NCBI RefSeq assembly: GCF_036250065.1
Contig: NZ_CP109199.1
Location: 6,200,001-6,264,000, forward strand
DNA length: 64,000 bases
From: Micromonospora sp. NBC_01699
GTDB lineage: Bacteria > Actinomycetota > Actinomycetes > Mycobacteriales > Micromonosporaceae
Direction of reading: 5' to 3'
The notes beneath the pieces are model-generated. The model had not been told where the DNA came from. It searched no databases and was given only the letters and a program-made list of their open reading frames with translations. Both the position numbers and the translations under genes were made by a program. This document shows, one piece after another, positions 44,961 to 54,083 of this stretch (its first letter is position 1; every line of letters begins with the position of its first letter).

Positions 44961-44977
44961 AACAGATCGTCTATAAC
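44961..44977. promoter_or_regulatory. MarR operator, copy before the MFS exporter
   Basis: AACAGATCGTCTATAAC is the reverse complement of the element at 44425 over its 13-base core AACAGATCGTCTA. It lies 65 bp before the exporter start. Confidence 0.65.
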
Positions 44978-45041
44978 AAAACCATCTGCTACGGTCCTCC
45001 TGTTCCGGTACGAGATCGTCCGTACGAGCAGGAGGACCGCC

Positions 45042-46538
45042 GTGTCCGCTCTTCCCACCACCAACCCACCCCGGTCCCGCTGGCTGGCCCTCGGGGTCAT
45101 CGCCACCGGCATGCTGATGATCGTTCTCGACGGCAGCATCGTCACCGTGGCGATGCCGGCCATCCAGGCCGACCTCGGTTTCAGCCCGACCGGTCTGAGC
45201 TGGGTCGTCAACGCCTACCTGGTCCCGTTCGGCAGCCTGCTGCTGCTGGCCGGGCGGCTGGGCGACCTGATCGGCCGCCGGCGGCTGTTCCTCACCGGCG
45301 TCGTGGTGTTCACCGCGGCCTCGCTGCTGGCCGGCACAGCCACCTCCCCCGGCATGCTGATCGCGGCCCGGCTGGGACAGGGTGTCGGCAGCGCGATGAG
45401 CGCCTCGGTCAGCCTGGGCATCCTGGTCACGCTCTTCGTGGAGCCCACCGAGCGGGGCCGGGCGATCGCGGTCTTCAGCTTCACCGGTGCCGCCGGCGCC
45501 TCGATCGGCTCGGTCCTCGGCGGGCTGCTCACCGACGCGCTGAGCTGGCACTGGATCTTCTTCATCAACCTGCCGATCGGGCTCGCCGTGCTCGCGGTCG
45601 CCCTGCCCGTGCTGCCGGTCGACCGGGGACTCGGGTTGGCGGCCGGCGCCGACGTCACCGGCGCCGCGCTGGTCACCGCCGGGCTCATGCTCGGCATCCT
45701 CACCGTCGTGCAGATCGACGGACAGGGCTGGAACTCGGTCCGTACGCTCGGCTCCGGTGCGCTTGCCGCCGTCCTGCTCGCCGGATTCGTGGTACGGCAG
45801 GCGATGGCCCGCAACCCACTGATGCCGCTGCGGATCTTCCGGTCGCGCGCGGTGTCCGGGGCGAACCTGGTGCAGATCCTGATGGTGGCCGCGCTCTTCT
45901 CGTTCCAGATCCTGGTCGCCCTCTACCTACAGAACGTGCTCGGTTACGGCGCCGCCGCGACCGGCCTCGCGATGCTGCCGGCGGCGACCGCGATCGGCGC
46001 GGTCTCGCTCGGCGCCTCCGCCCGGCTCAACCGCCGCTTCGGTGAGCGGAGCGTGCTGGTGGCCGGAATCGTGTCGCTGATCGGGATGCTCGGGCTGCTC
46101 AGCCGCCTACCGGTGCACGCCGACTACGTCACCGACCTGCTGCCGGTGATGCTGCTCGCCGCGGGCTTCGGACTCGCCCTCCCGGCACTCACCGCGCTGG
46201 GCATGTCCGGTGCCGGCGACGACGACGCCGGGCTCGCCTCCGGCCTGTTCAACACCACCCAGCAGATCGGCATGGCGGTGGGAGTCGCGGTGCTGTCGAC
46301 CCTCGCGGCGGGGCGTACGGACGGGTTGCTCGCCGAGGGCGCGAGCGGGGCGGCGGCGCTGACCGGCGGCTACCGCCTGGCCTTCACGGTCGGCGCGGGA
46401 CTGCTCGTCGCCGCCCTCGCCGTCACGCTCGCCACCCTGCGCCGGCCGCCGGGACTGCCGGCCGGGACGGCGCAACACGCACCGGCGAAGCACGCCCCGC
46501 CGGCCGAACACGCACCGGCCCCGGCCGAGACCGCCTGA
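45042..46538 (+). CDS. DHA2 (EmrB/QacA) family MFS drug exporter
   Basis: This is a 14-helix proton-driven multidrug exporter of 498 residues. Family signatures are visible: LDGSIVTVAMPAIQADLGF in helix 1, WVVNAYLVPFGSLLLLAGRL (motif A follows as GRLGDLIGRRRLF), and the antiporter motif region RLGQGVGSAMSASVSLGILV. The GTG at 45042 follows AGGAGGA. It probably exports the compound sensed by the MarR protein just upstream. The C-terminal tail is Ala/Pro-rich (APAKHAPPAEHAPAPAETA). Confidence 0.93.
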   Translation: MSALPTTNPPRSRWLALGVIATGMLMIVLDGSIVTVAMPAIQADLGFSPTGLSWVVNAYLVPFGSLLLLAGRLGDLIGRRRLFLTGVVVFTAASLLAGTATSPGMLIAARLGQGVGSAMSASVSLGILVTLFVEPTERGRAIAVFSFTGAAGASIGSVLGGLLTDALSWHWIFFINLPIGLAVLAVALPVLPVDRGLGLAAGADVTGAALVTAGLMLGILTVVQIDGQGWNSVRTLGSGALAAVLLAGFVVRQAMARNPLMPLRIFRSRAVSGANLVQILMVAALFSFQILVALYLQNVLGYGAAATGLAMLPAATAIGAVSLGASARLNRRFGERSVLVAGIVSLIGMLGLLSRLPVHADYVTDLLPVMLLAAGFGLALPALTALGMSGAGDDDAGLASGLFNTTQQIGMAVGVAVLSTLAAGRTDGLLAEGASGAAALTGGYRLAFTVGAGLLVAALAVTLATLRRPPGLPAGTAQHAPAKHAPPAEHAPAPAETA

Positions 46539-46829
46539 CCCGGCCGTACGGCATCGCCGCACCGGCGGCGACGGACAAGGGGCGAGCATGAGGCGAGCGA
46601 GAGGGGGCGGGCGGAAGGCGAGCGGGCGGGCGGCGAGCCCGACCGCCTCCGTCCACAGTGCTCACGACCGGCAACGTGTGATCCGATAACAGTTTTTTGA
46701 CAGGTTTTTCGGGGCGCTACTCGGCAGACGGGAATGACCGGCGAGAATGTCGCCGAATCCATTCCAAGAACATGGTGAATGGCACCCGCGGTCGCCACCA
46801 CAACGGGGGCGGACATCGAAGCCCATGGC
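46539..46829. other. Intergenic region with two small dyads
   Basis: This is the first part of the 548-bp gap between the MFS and GH81 genes. It contains CGGCGA-GAATG-TCGCCG (46739-46755) and CCATTC/GAATGG (46759-46782) in DNA of lower GC content. No open frame with coding bias is present. The dyads may be regulator sites or weak terminators. Confidence 0.4.
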
Positions 46830-46830
46830 A

Positions 46831-46842
46831 GAGAGCGCTCTT
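46831..46842. promoter_or_regulatory. LacI-type operator, copy 1
   Basis: GAGAGCGCTCTT matches the palindrome GAGAGCGCTCTC at 11 of 12 positions. The GAGCGCTC core with flanking symmetry is the hallmark of LacI-family glycan regulators such as CebR (TGGGAGCGCTCCCA). Confidence 0.7.
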
Positions 46843-46859
46843 TTCCTAGCTCTCTGTAA

Positions 46860-46893
46860 CCCGCCGAGCGAGGCTCCCACCTCGCTCGGCGGG
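46860..46893. terminator. Strong hairpin between the two LacI-type operators
   Basis: A perfect 14-bp stem has arms 46860-46873 and 46880-46893 (CCCGCCGAGCGAGG / CCTCGCTCGGCGGG) and a 6-base loop. It may end transcripts from the MFS side. Its position centred between two identical operators is unusual. Confidence 0.6.
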
Positions 46894-46898
46894 GTCGT

Positions 46899-46910
46899 GA
46901 GAGCGCTCTC
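46899..46910. promoter_or_regulatory. LacI-type operator, copy 2
   Basis: The perfect palindrome GAGAGCGCTCTC lies 68 bp from copy 1 and 177 bp before the GH81 start. No LacI gene is in the window. Confidence 0.75.
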
Positions 46911-47086
46911 TCAAAGTTAGCCCGCCGCACCGCGCAGTGTCAACAGAGATCCCCCACCGACCCGGCTGTTACGCAAAGAACGAGTCGAGACATTGACAGC
47001 AGCCACCATCTCTGGTGCTCTGACGCAACGCCCCCTTAATGTGCGCGAAACCTTCAGCGCACCGACCGTCCCCGACCGGAGGCACC

Positions 47087-50000
47087 ATGGACCTGTCCCT
47101 CCGCCACGTCGTACCCGACGACGGCGGCCAACCGGACACCCGGCCGCGACCGGCCCGTTCGACCCTGTATCGCCGTGTGCTGGCCGCCGGCGCGACCGTC
47201 GCGCTCGTGGTCGGCGGACTCACCTTCGCCGTACCCGGTGGCGCGGGCGCCGACCCGCTCGGGGCCGGCAGCTACGCCACCGTCCGCCCGGCCGGGGCCG
47301 CACCGCCCGCCGGCTGCGCGGACATCTCCACCAACCCCCGCCGGTACGTCACCGCCAACGCTCCGGCCGGCGCGATCCCCACCAACGACTGGTGGTCCTC
47401 GCTGCTGTACAAGCGTCTCGACTGCGCGTACTCCGAGCCGCTGCACGCCCACCCAGCGTCGTACGACCCGGTGGCCGGCGGGCTCGGCGTCTCCTACACC
47501 ACCACCGCGGGGATCTCCGGCTCACCGACCGGCCCCGGCGAGTTCCACTACACCTACAGTGCCGACTTCACCCTCGGCGTGACCGGGCTGAACTCCCCCG
47601 ACGTCAAGGTGGACGGCTGGACCGACTGGACCGTCACGCCGTACTGGTCGGACGGGACCCGGACCCTGAAGGCGACCGTAGGGCACGGGCTTCCGTTCGT
47701 GTACGCCCAGGTCACCGGCGGCAACGCCCAGCTCAGCCTGACCAGCACGCCGACCGTCTGGTCCAACAGCGGCGGTCGGATCGGTTACACGGTCCGTGGT
47801 CACGACTACGTCGCGTACGCGCCGACCGGGGCGACCTGGACGGTCAGCGGCAACACGTTCACCTCGACCCTGGCCGGGCGGGGCTACTTCTCGGTCGCGG
47901 TCCTGCCGACCACCCCGAGCAGTTCGGCCGCCGAGCGCACCGCCCTGCTCGACAGCTACGGCCAGTACGCGCACGCCCACGTCACCGGTACCCGCGTCTC
48001 GTGGGGCTTCAACGCCGCGACCAGCATGGTGACCGCCACGTACGCCTTCACCACCACCGCCCGCGAGGGCACCGCCAGCGGCACCGTCGTCTCGCTCTAC
48101 CCGCACCACTGGAAGAACCTCGCCGGTGGCACGCCGATCGGACAGACGTACATCTCGCCACGCGGTCCGATGAAGACCCTGGTCGGCACGGGCTCGTTCA
48201 GCACCAACATCCGCTATCAGGGTGTGCTGCCCGAGATCCCGGCCGTCGCCACCTCCAGCGGCGCCGACCTCGCCACCCTCGGCGGCTACCTGGACCAGGT
48301 CGCCACCGGTGACCCGCTGGCCGGCTTCGGGAACGACACCTACTGGACCGGCAAGGGCCTCGGCCGGGCCGCCCGGCTCGCCGAGATCGCCGACCAGCTC
48401 GGTCGGACCGCGCAGCGGGACCTGCTGCTGAACGCGATCCGGACCCGGCTCAACGACTGGTTCACCGCCTCGACGGGCAAGACCGCACGGGTGTTCCACT
48501 ACGACCAGGCCTGGGGCACGCTGGTCGGCTACCCCGCGTCGTACGGTTCCGACCTGGAACTCAACGACCACCACTTCCACTACGGCTACTACATCGCCGC
48601 CGCCGCGACGCTGGCCAAGTTCGACCCGACCTGGGCCACCACCAGCCAGTACGGCGGCATGGTCAACCTGCTGATCCGGGACGCGAACAGCCCGGACCGC
48701 AACGACCCGATGTTCCCGTTCCTGCGGGACTTCGACATCTTCGCCGGGCACGACTGGGCCTCCGGCCACGGCTCGTTCCTGGCCGGCAACAACCAGGAGT
48801 CCTCCTCGGAGGGGATGAACTTCGCCTCCGCCCTGATCCAGTGGGGCCTGGCCACCGGCAACACCGCCGTACGCGACGCCGGGCTGTTCATCTACACCAC
48901 GCAGGCGCAGGCGATCCAGGAGTACTGGTTCGACTCGGCCGACAGCAACTTCCCGGCCGCGTTCGCGCACAAGACGGTCGGCATGGTCTGGGGCGACGGC
49001 GGCGCGTACGCCACCTGGTTCTCGGGTGAGCCGGAGATGATCCAGGGCATCAACATGCTGCCGATCACCGGTGCCTCGAACTACCTCGGCTACAAGCCGG
49101 CGTACGTCACCACCAACTGGAACGAACTGGTCACCAACAACGGTGGTCCACCAACGGTGTGGCAGGACGTGCTCTGGTCGTTCCGGGCGATGGCCGAACC
49201 CGACGCCGCGCTGGCCAGCTTCCGGGCGAACCCGACGTACGCGATCGAGGAGGGTGAGAGCCGGGCGCACACCTTCCACTGGCTGCGCAACCTCGCGGCA
49301 CTGGGGCAGGTGGACACCACGGTCACCGCCAACACCCCGCTGTACGCGGTCTACACCAAGAACGGCGTGAAGACCTACGTAGCCTCGAACATCACCCGCA
49401 ACCCGATCACGGTGACCTTCTCCGACGGCCGCACGTTGGCCGTGGCGGCCGGCAAGACCGCCACCACCGGAGCGTTCACCTGGAGCGGCGGCAACGCCAA
49501 CGGCGGCATCGGCAACCCCACCGGTACCCCGACCGTCCCGCCGACCACACCGCCAGCGACCACACCGCCAGCGACCACACCACCAGCGACCACACCGCCG
49601 GCAACAACACCGCCGGCGACGACGCCGCCGCCGGTGGTCCGCTCCAACCTGCTCCACGTCCGCTCCGGCGGGGCGCTGTCCGGCAGTGCCGGCACCGGTG
49701 CGGGCACCACCACCATCCCGGCGGCCAACGGCAACTGGGACGGCGCCCCGCACAACGCGGTCGTGCACACGGTCTGCGGGCTGACCGGCACGTACAACTC
49801 GGGTGCGACCGCGTTCAACCTGCACGTGGACGCGGGTGGCGCGGTCGGCGCCGCGGTCCAGGCGCGGGTGTCGTACGACTTCACCGGCTCGGGCAGCTAC
49901 AGCCGGGTGGAGACGTACAACTACTTCGCCACCGACCCGGTCGTCGGCACCGAGACGTACACCCAGGCGGCCGGGGTGAAGACCGCGACCGGCGGCTTCG

Positions 50001-50137
50001 CCGCGCTGGCCAACGGTTGCGTCAAGCTGGAGGTCTGGAACGCCATCGGCAACGCGGCAACGACGGTACGGGTCAACGCGACCGCCGCCGAGGGCCGCCA
50101 GTCGACGGTCACCGTCCCGTTCACGGTCACCGGCTGA
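47087..50137 (+). CDS. Secreted GH81 endo-beta-1,3-glucanase with C-terminal carbohydrate-binding module
   Basis: This is an exported 1016-residue enzyme that cleaves beta-1,3-glucan (laminarin, fungal wall). A long signal peptide (VLAAGATVALVVGGLTFAVP) follows a 30-residue charged leader. The GH81 catalytic features are NDHHFHYGYYIAAA (Asp494 in NDHHF) and NNQESSSEGMNF (Glu571 and Glu575). A TTPPA repeat linker (about 815-848) leads to a C-terminal domain (about 852-1016) with GSYSRVETYNYFATD, resembling a CBM56-type beta-1,3-glucan-binding module. The ATG at 47087 follows GGAGG. Two LacI-type operators upstream suggest induction by glucan fragments. Confidence 0.92.
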   Translation: MDLSLRHVVPDDGGQPDTRPRPARSTLYRRVLAAGATVALVVGGLTFAVPGGAGADPLGAGSYATVRPAGAAPPAGCADISTNPRRYVTANAPAGAIPTNDWWSSLLYKRLDCAYSEPLHAHPASYDPVAGGLGVSYTTTAGISGSPTGPGEFHYTYSADFTLGVTGLNSPDVKVDGWTDWTVTPYWSDGTRTLKATVGHGLPFVYAQVTGGNAQLSLTSTPTVWSNSGGRIGYTVRGHDYVAYAPTGATWTVSGNTFTSTLAGRGYFSVAVLPTTPSSSAAERTALLDSYGQYAHAHVTGTRVSWGFNAATSMVTATYAFTTTAREGTASGTVVSLYPHHWKNLAGGTPIGQTYISPRGPMKTLVGTGSFSTNIRYQGVLPEIPAVATSSGADLATLGGYLDQVATGDPLAGFGNDTYWTGKGLGRAARLAEIADQLGRTAQRDLLLNAIRTRLNDWFTASTGKTARVFHYDQAWGTLVGYPASYGSDLELNDHHFHYGYYIAAAATLAKFDPTWATTSQYGGMVNLLIRDANSPDRNDPMFPFLRDFDIFAGHDWASGHGSFLAGNNQESSSEGMNFASALIQWGLATGNTAVRDAGLFIYTTQAQAIQEYWFDSADSNFPAAFAHKTVGMVWGDGGAYATWFSGEPEMIQGINMLPITGASNYLGYKPAYVTTNWNELVTNNGGPPTVWQDVLWSFRAMAEPDAALASFRANPTYAIEEGESRAHTFHWLRNLAALGQVDTTVTANTPLYAVYTKNGVKTYVASNITRNPITVTFSDGRTLAVAAGKTATTGAFTWSGGNANGGIGNPTGTPTVPPTTPPATTPPATTPPATTPPATTPPATTPPPVVRSNLLHVRSGGALSGSAGTGAGTTTIPAANGNWDGAPHNAVVHTVCGLTGTYNSGATAFNLHVDAGGAVGAAVQARVSYDFTGSGSYSRVETYNYFATDPVVGTETYTQAAGVKTATGGFAALANGCVKLEVWNAIGNAATTVRVNATAAEGRQSTVTVPFTVTG

Positions 50138-50178
50138 CCATCGCTTCCCCGGTCCCTGGCTGTTGATCGCCGGGACAG

Positions 50179-50223
50179 GTGGGGCTCCCCACGGCGCGCA
50201 GGTCGCGTCGCGGGGAGCCCCAC
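50179..50223 (+). terminator. Terminator hairpin after GH81
   Basis: The 12-bp inverted repeat GTGGGGCTCCCC (50179-50190) / GGGGAGCCCCAC (50212-50223) has a loop of about 21 bases that can also pair partly. Confidence 0.75.
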
Positions 50224-50260
50224 TGCCGTCTCCGGGCCGGTGACAACCGACAATGTTGCC

Positions 50261-50593
50261 GTGACCGTCGCCCGATCGCTGCTGTTGTTCCTGCTCGCCG
50301 CCGTCGCCGAGATCGGTGGCGCCTGGCTGGTCTGGCAGGGCGTACGCGAGCACCGGGGGCTGCTGTTCGTCGCCGCCGGGATCCTGGCGCTGGCCGGGTA
50401 CGGCTTCGTCGCCGCCTTCCAACCGGACCCGAACTTCGGCCGGGTGCTGGCCGCGTACGGCGGGGTGTTCGTCGCCGGGTCGCTGGCCTGGGGTGTTGTG
50501 GTCGACAAGTTCCGCCCGGACCGCTACGACCTGACCGGTGCGGCGATCTGCCTGGTCGGTGTTGCGATCATCATGTACGGCCCGCGCGGCTGA
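50261..50593 (+). CDS. YnfA/UPF0060 family membrane protein
   Basis: This is a small four-helix membrane protein of 110 residues related to the SMR transporter fold. Its substrate is unknown. The sequence is canonical: [60 protein letters not shown], and [20 protein letters not shown]. The GTG at 50261 gives the usual family length (106-112), and an earlier GTG at 50240 would add seven residues. It stands between the GH81 terminator and a leftward lipoprotein gene. Confidence 0.92.
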   Translation: MTVARSLLLFLLAAVAEIGGAWLVWQGVREHRGLLFVAAGILALAGYGFVAAFQPDPNFGRVLAAYGGVFVAGSLAWGVVVDKFRPDRYDLTGAAICLVGVAIIMYGPRG

Positions 50594-50628
50594 CCGGCCG
50601 AACCGCCCCGCTCGCTCTCACCCGCCCG

Positions 50629-51294
50629 TCACCAGGCGACGACGCCCTGGCGGCTGGGCTGGATCGTGCCGATCTGTACGCTGCTCAGCGGCAGTTCGGT
50701 GACCGTCTGGTTGCCGCCGTCGACGCCGGTCACGTGGGCGACGACGAGGTCGGTGTCGCCGGCCGGACCGACCCGTACGGTGCTGGCCACCGAGCAGTTC
50801 TCCGCTGACTTGTCGCAGGTCGTCCACTTGATCCCGGCGAACGCGGACTCGCCGGGATCGAGGTACGCCGCGACGGTTTCGCCCGGCTCGCTGACCCGCT
50901 GCTGGCTGACCTTCAACAGACCGCCGTCGGCTGCCTCCAGCCGCAGGTTGACCCAGCCCTCGACCCGGCACTGCGCGGATCCGGCGTTGGTCAGCAGCAG
51001 CATCGCCATCCCGGCCCGCTGGATCGTCAGCTCGGCCTTCAGACCCTTGGCCGGGCAGGCGGCCACCGCACCACCGGCCGCCGGGGTGGCATTGCCGGGG
51101 GCGGTGCTGGCGTTGCCGGGGGCGGAGGTGGCGCCGCCCGACGCACCGGGCTCGACACCGGCCGTCGCCGACGCGCTGGCGCTGGCGCCGGGTACGGCGG
51201 CCCCCGGTGACCCGGGGCGGTCCTCGGCGCAGGCGCCGAGCGCGGCGATCGTCGAGGCGAGGCAGGCCACGACCAGGAAACGGGTCGAACGCAT
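50629..51294 (-). CDS. DUF4232-domain lipoprotein
   Basis: This is an exported lipoprotein of 221 residues. The signal peptide ends in a lipobox (AALGAC). An Ala/Gly/Ser/Pro-rich linker (about residues 25-78) is followed by a beta-rich domain of about 140 residues typical of DUF4232: LKAELTIQRAGMAMLLLTN, CRVEGWVNLRLEAADGG, and PGESAFAGIKWTTCDKSAENC. The Cys residues in the last segment may form a disulfide. The function is unknown. It is convergent with ynfA and divergent from the amylase gene. Confidence 0.85.
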   Translation of the reverse strand: MRSTRFLVVACLASTIAALGACAEDRPGSPGAAVPGASASASATAGVEPGASGGATSAPGNASTAPGNATPAAGGAVAACPAKGLKAELTIQRAGMAMLLLTNAGSAQCRVEGWVNLRLEAADGGLLKVSQQRVSEPGETVAAYLDPGESAFAGIKWTTCDKSAENCSVASTVRVGPAGDTDLVVAHVTGVDGGNQTVTELPLSSVQIGTIQPSRQGVVAW

Positions 51295-51591
51295 GGATTA
51301 CCCACTCTTCCGCAGACGTCAGGGGGTTCAGCGGCGAAACCACCCACACCGGACCGCCCAGCAGAATCTCACGCCCATCCCCCACCGGCAACACGAGGCC
51401 CATCGTCCGGATGATCACCAAGGGTTCGGCTCGCCCCGACCGGCCGAACTCTTCCGGATCACGAAGGGCCACCGGCAGAGGCATTCCTATTAGGACATTG
51501 TCGGGAGTAAATTGTTAATCGAATCGCAACACGGGCGCTACCAGCAAGGTCGCCTCCCCGTCCCGCGTCGCTCTACCCCCGAAGGATCTCC

Positions 51592-53403
51592 ATGGGTGTC
51601 CGAAGAAAGCGCGCCGCCGTCACCACCGCCCTGTTCACCACCGGCCTGCTGGTCGCCGCGCTGCTCGCCGGCACAGTCGCTCGACCGGCCGAGCAGGCCA
51701 CCGCGAGTCCGGCCAGTCCGGGCAGCAAGGACGTCATCGTCCACCTGTTCCAGTGGCCGTGGGCATCGGTCGCCAACGAGTGCACAGGCGTGCTCGGCCC
51801 GAAGGGCTTCGGCGGGGTGCAGGTCTCCCCGCCGCAGGAGCACGTCGTCCTGCCCGACCGGGGTTACCCCTGGTGGCAGGACTACCAGCCGGTCAGCTAC
51901 CAGCTGACCAGCCGCCGGGGCAACCGGGCCGCCTTCGCCGCCATGGTGCAGACCTGCCACAACGCCGGGGTGAAGATCTACGTCGACGCGGTGGTCAACC
52001 ACATGGCCGGCGGGGCGTCCACCGGGGCCGGCAGCGGCGGGTCGACGTACGGTCACTACGCCTATCCGGCGGTGCCGTACGGGACGGGCGACTTCCACCA
52101 CTGTGGGCGCAACGGCAACGACGACATCGCCAACTGGGGCGACCGCTGGGAGATCCAGAACTGCGAACTGGTGGACCTGTCCGACCTGAGGACCGAGTCG
52201 TCGTACGTGCGCGGCAAGCTGGTCGCGTACCTCAATGACCTGGTCTCGCTCGGCGTGGACGGCTTCCGGGTCGACGCGGCCAAGCACCTGCCGGCGGCGG
52301 ACCTGGCGGCGATCGTCGACCCGGTGACCGGCGATCCCTACGTCTTCTCCGAGGTGATCGAGGGCGGTGCCGGCGAACCCACCCCCGAGGAGTACGCCGG
52401 CGTCGGCGACGTCACCGAGTTCCGGTACGGCGACGTGGTCGGCACCGCCTTCCGCGACGGGACCCTGTCGAATTTGAACAACCTCGCCTCGTCGATGCGG
52501 CTCGGCTCGGCCGACGCGGTCGCGTTCGTCGACAACCACGACACCCAGCGCAACGGCCGGGCGAAGTTGACCTACCACAACGGCTCGTCGTACGCGCTGG
52601 CCGAGGCGTTCATGATCGCCTGGCCGTACGGGGTGCCGCAGGTGATGTCGAGCTTCACCTTCACCGATCCGGAGGTCGGCCCACCGACCAGCGGCGGCAC
52701 CACCACCTCGGTCGACTGTGCCAGCGGCTGGGCCTGCGAGCACCGCTGGCGGACCACGGCGAACATGGTCGGGCTGCGCAACACCGCGGCCGGCGCGGCG
52801 GTCACCAACTGGTGGAGCAACGGCTCGAACCAGATCGGCTTCGGCCGGGGCAGCGTGGCGTACGCGGCGTTCAACCGGGGCGGGACCGCGCTGGCCCGGA
52901 CGTTCCAGAGCAGCCTGCCGGCGGGCACGTACTGCGACGTGATGGCCGGCGACTACTCGGCCGGCACCTGCACCGGGGCCCGGTACACGGTCAACGCCGC
53001 CGGTCAGTTCACCGCCACGGTGCCCGCCAACGGCGCGCTGGCGCTGCACGTCAACGCCCGTACCGCCGCCACCCCGACGAGCAGCCCGCCGCCGGGGCTC
53101 TGCGCCGGTGCCACCACGGTCACCTTCGAGGTGAACGCGACCACCGTCTGGGGGCAGAACGTCTTCGTCACCGGCAACACGGCGGCGCTCGGCAACTGGG
53201 ATCCGGCGAGCGCGGTGCCGCTGTCGTCGGCCGCGTACCCGGTCTGGCGGGCCTCGGTCACGCTGCCGCCGAGCGCGCCGGTGCAGTACAAGTACATCAA
53301 GAAGGACGGGTCGCAGGTGATCTGGGAGAGCGATCCCAACCGGACCCGCAACCCTCCGACCTACGCGCCCTGCACCGCCACCTGGTCCGACACCTGGCGG
53401 TGA
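51592..53403 (+). CDS. Secreted GH13 alpha-amylase with CBM20 starch-binding domain
   Basis: This is an exported 603-residue enzyme that cleaves alpha-1,4 bonds in starch. A signal peptide (AAVTTALFTTGLLVAALLAG) precedes the barrel, which contains all family regions: DAVVNHMAG, GFRVDAAKH with nucleophile Asp228, FSEVIE with acid/base Glu254, and FVDNHDTQ with Asp317. A short Thr/Pro/Ser linker leads to a CBM20 (about 504-600) with VFVTGNTAALGNWDP and YKYIKKDGSQVIWESDPNR. The ATG at 51592 follows AAGGA. The 297-bp upstream gap contains the dyad CCTATTAGG (51485-51493) and AT-rich promoter-like DNA but no GAGCGCTC operator. Confidence 0.96.
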   Translation: MGVRRKRAAVTTALFTTGLLVAALLAGTVARPAEQATASPASPGSKDVIVHLFQWPWASVANECTGVLGPKGFGGVQVSPPQEHVVLPDRGYPWWQDYQPVSYQLTSRRGNRAAFAAMVQTCHNAGVKIYVDAVVNHMAGGASTGAGSGGSTYGHYAYPAVPYGTGDFHHCGRNGNDDIANWGDRWEIQNCELVDLSDLRTESSYVRGKLVAYLNDLVSLGVDGFRVDAAKHLPAADLAAIVDPVTGDPYVFSEVIEGGAGEPTPEEYAGVGDVTEFRYGDVVGTAFRDGTLSNLNNLASSMRLGSADAVAFVDNHDTQRNGRAKLTYHNGSSYALAEAFMIAWPYGVPQVMSSFTFTDPEVGPPTSGGTTTSVDCASGWACEHRWRTTANMVGLRNTAAGAAVTNWWSNGSNQIGFGRGSVAYAAFNRGGTALARTFQSSLPAGTYCDVMAGDYSAGTCTGARYTVNAAGQFTATVPANGALALHVNARTAATPTSSPPPGLCAGATTVTFEVNATTVWGQNVFVTGNTAALGNWDPASAVPLSSAAYPVWRASVTLPPSAPVQYKYIKKDGSQVIWESDPNRTRNPPTYAPCTATWSDTWR

Positions 53404-53410
53404 GCCGATC

Positions 53411-53442
53411 GTGGTGCCCGCCCCCGGTCGGGCGGGCACCAC
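53411..53442. terminator. Bidirectional terminator after the amylase
   Basis: A perfect 13-bp repeat GTGGTGCCCGCCC (53411-53423) / GGGCGGGCACCAC (53430-53442) has a 6-base loop. It directly abuts the stop codon of the convergent START-like gene. Confidence 0.8.
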
Positions 53443-53898
53443 TCAGGCGGTGGGGCCGGCGTCGAGGGTGGCCCGGATCCGCGACCCGAGGGCCAGGTGC
53501 GCGGTGCGTGCCTGCCGGAACGCGTACGCGAACAGCGGTCCCGGCGCGGACAGCGTGATCTGTACGTCGATCCGGGTGACCCCGTCCGGTTCGGAACTGA
53601 GCCGGGCGTGGTTGCGGACGGTGGTGTTCGGCCACTGCCGGGCGACCGTCTCCACCTCGTCCTCGGTCGCCTTCAGGATGTCCGCCTGATAGGTGGTGCG
53701 GAACGTGAACGGTCCCCAGGCCAGCCGGTCGGAGATGGTGTAGCTGTGCAGCGCGCCGGGGCGGGCGGGCCGGGGTCGGACCGAGATGATCAACGGGTGC
53801 AGGTCGGCCTGCGCGTTCAGGTCGGCGAGCAGCCGTACGGCGTCGGCCCGGCCGCACCGTGCCTGCACCGTGTAGTGGAAGACGTCCTGCTTCGGCAC
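53443..53898 (-). CDS. SRPBCC (START-like) family protein
   Basis: This is a 151-residue SRPBCC-fold protein. It starts VPKQDVFHYTVQARCGRADA and contains LADLNAQADLHPLIISVRP, a shape typical of the ligand-binding or polyketide-cyclase-like group, then FTFRTTYQADILKATEDEV and a C-terminal helix FAYAFRQARTAHLALGSRI. The GTG at 53898 is chosen because GAGGAG lies just upstream. The frame stays open to 54042 but the added residues are Pro/Arg-rich and unlike the fold. The ligand is unknown. It is divergent from the PfkB-SurE pair. Confidence 0.78.
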   Translation of the reverse strand: MPKQDVFHYTVQARCGRADAVRLLADLNAQADLHPLIISVRPRPARPGALHSYTISDRLAWGPFTFRTTYQADILKATEDEVETVARQWPNTTVRNHARLSSEPDGVTRIDVQITLSAPGPLFAYAFRQARTAHLALGSRIRATLDAGPTA

Positions 53899-54083
53899 CG
53901 GCTCTCCTCGGTCGATGGATGCCGGACAGTGCACCACGTGAACGCCGTTCGCGACAGCCCGTACGGCGGGCGGGGTCGACGGCGGAATCGACGGTCGGTG
54001 TCGACGGTCCGTGTCGACGATCGGTTGAGCGATGTTCGCCAATCTGCCGCCCGGCGTTCGCCGGGTAGGGAAACGTGGGGGTC

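Noticed and set aside
46370-46930. Leftward frame overlapping the end of the MFS gene
   Set aside because: It covers the operators and dyads and lacks codon bias and any recognisable domain.
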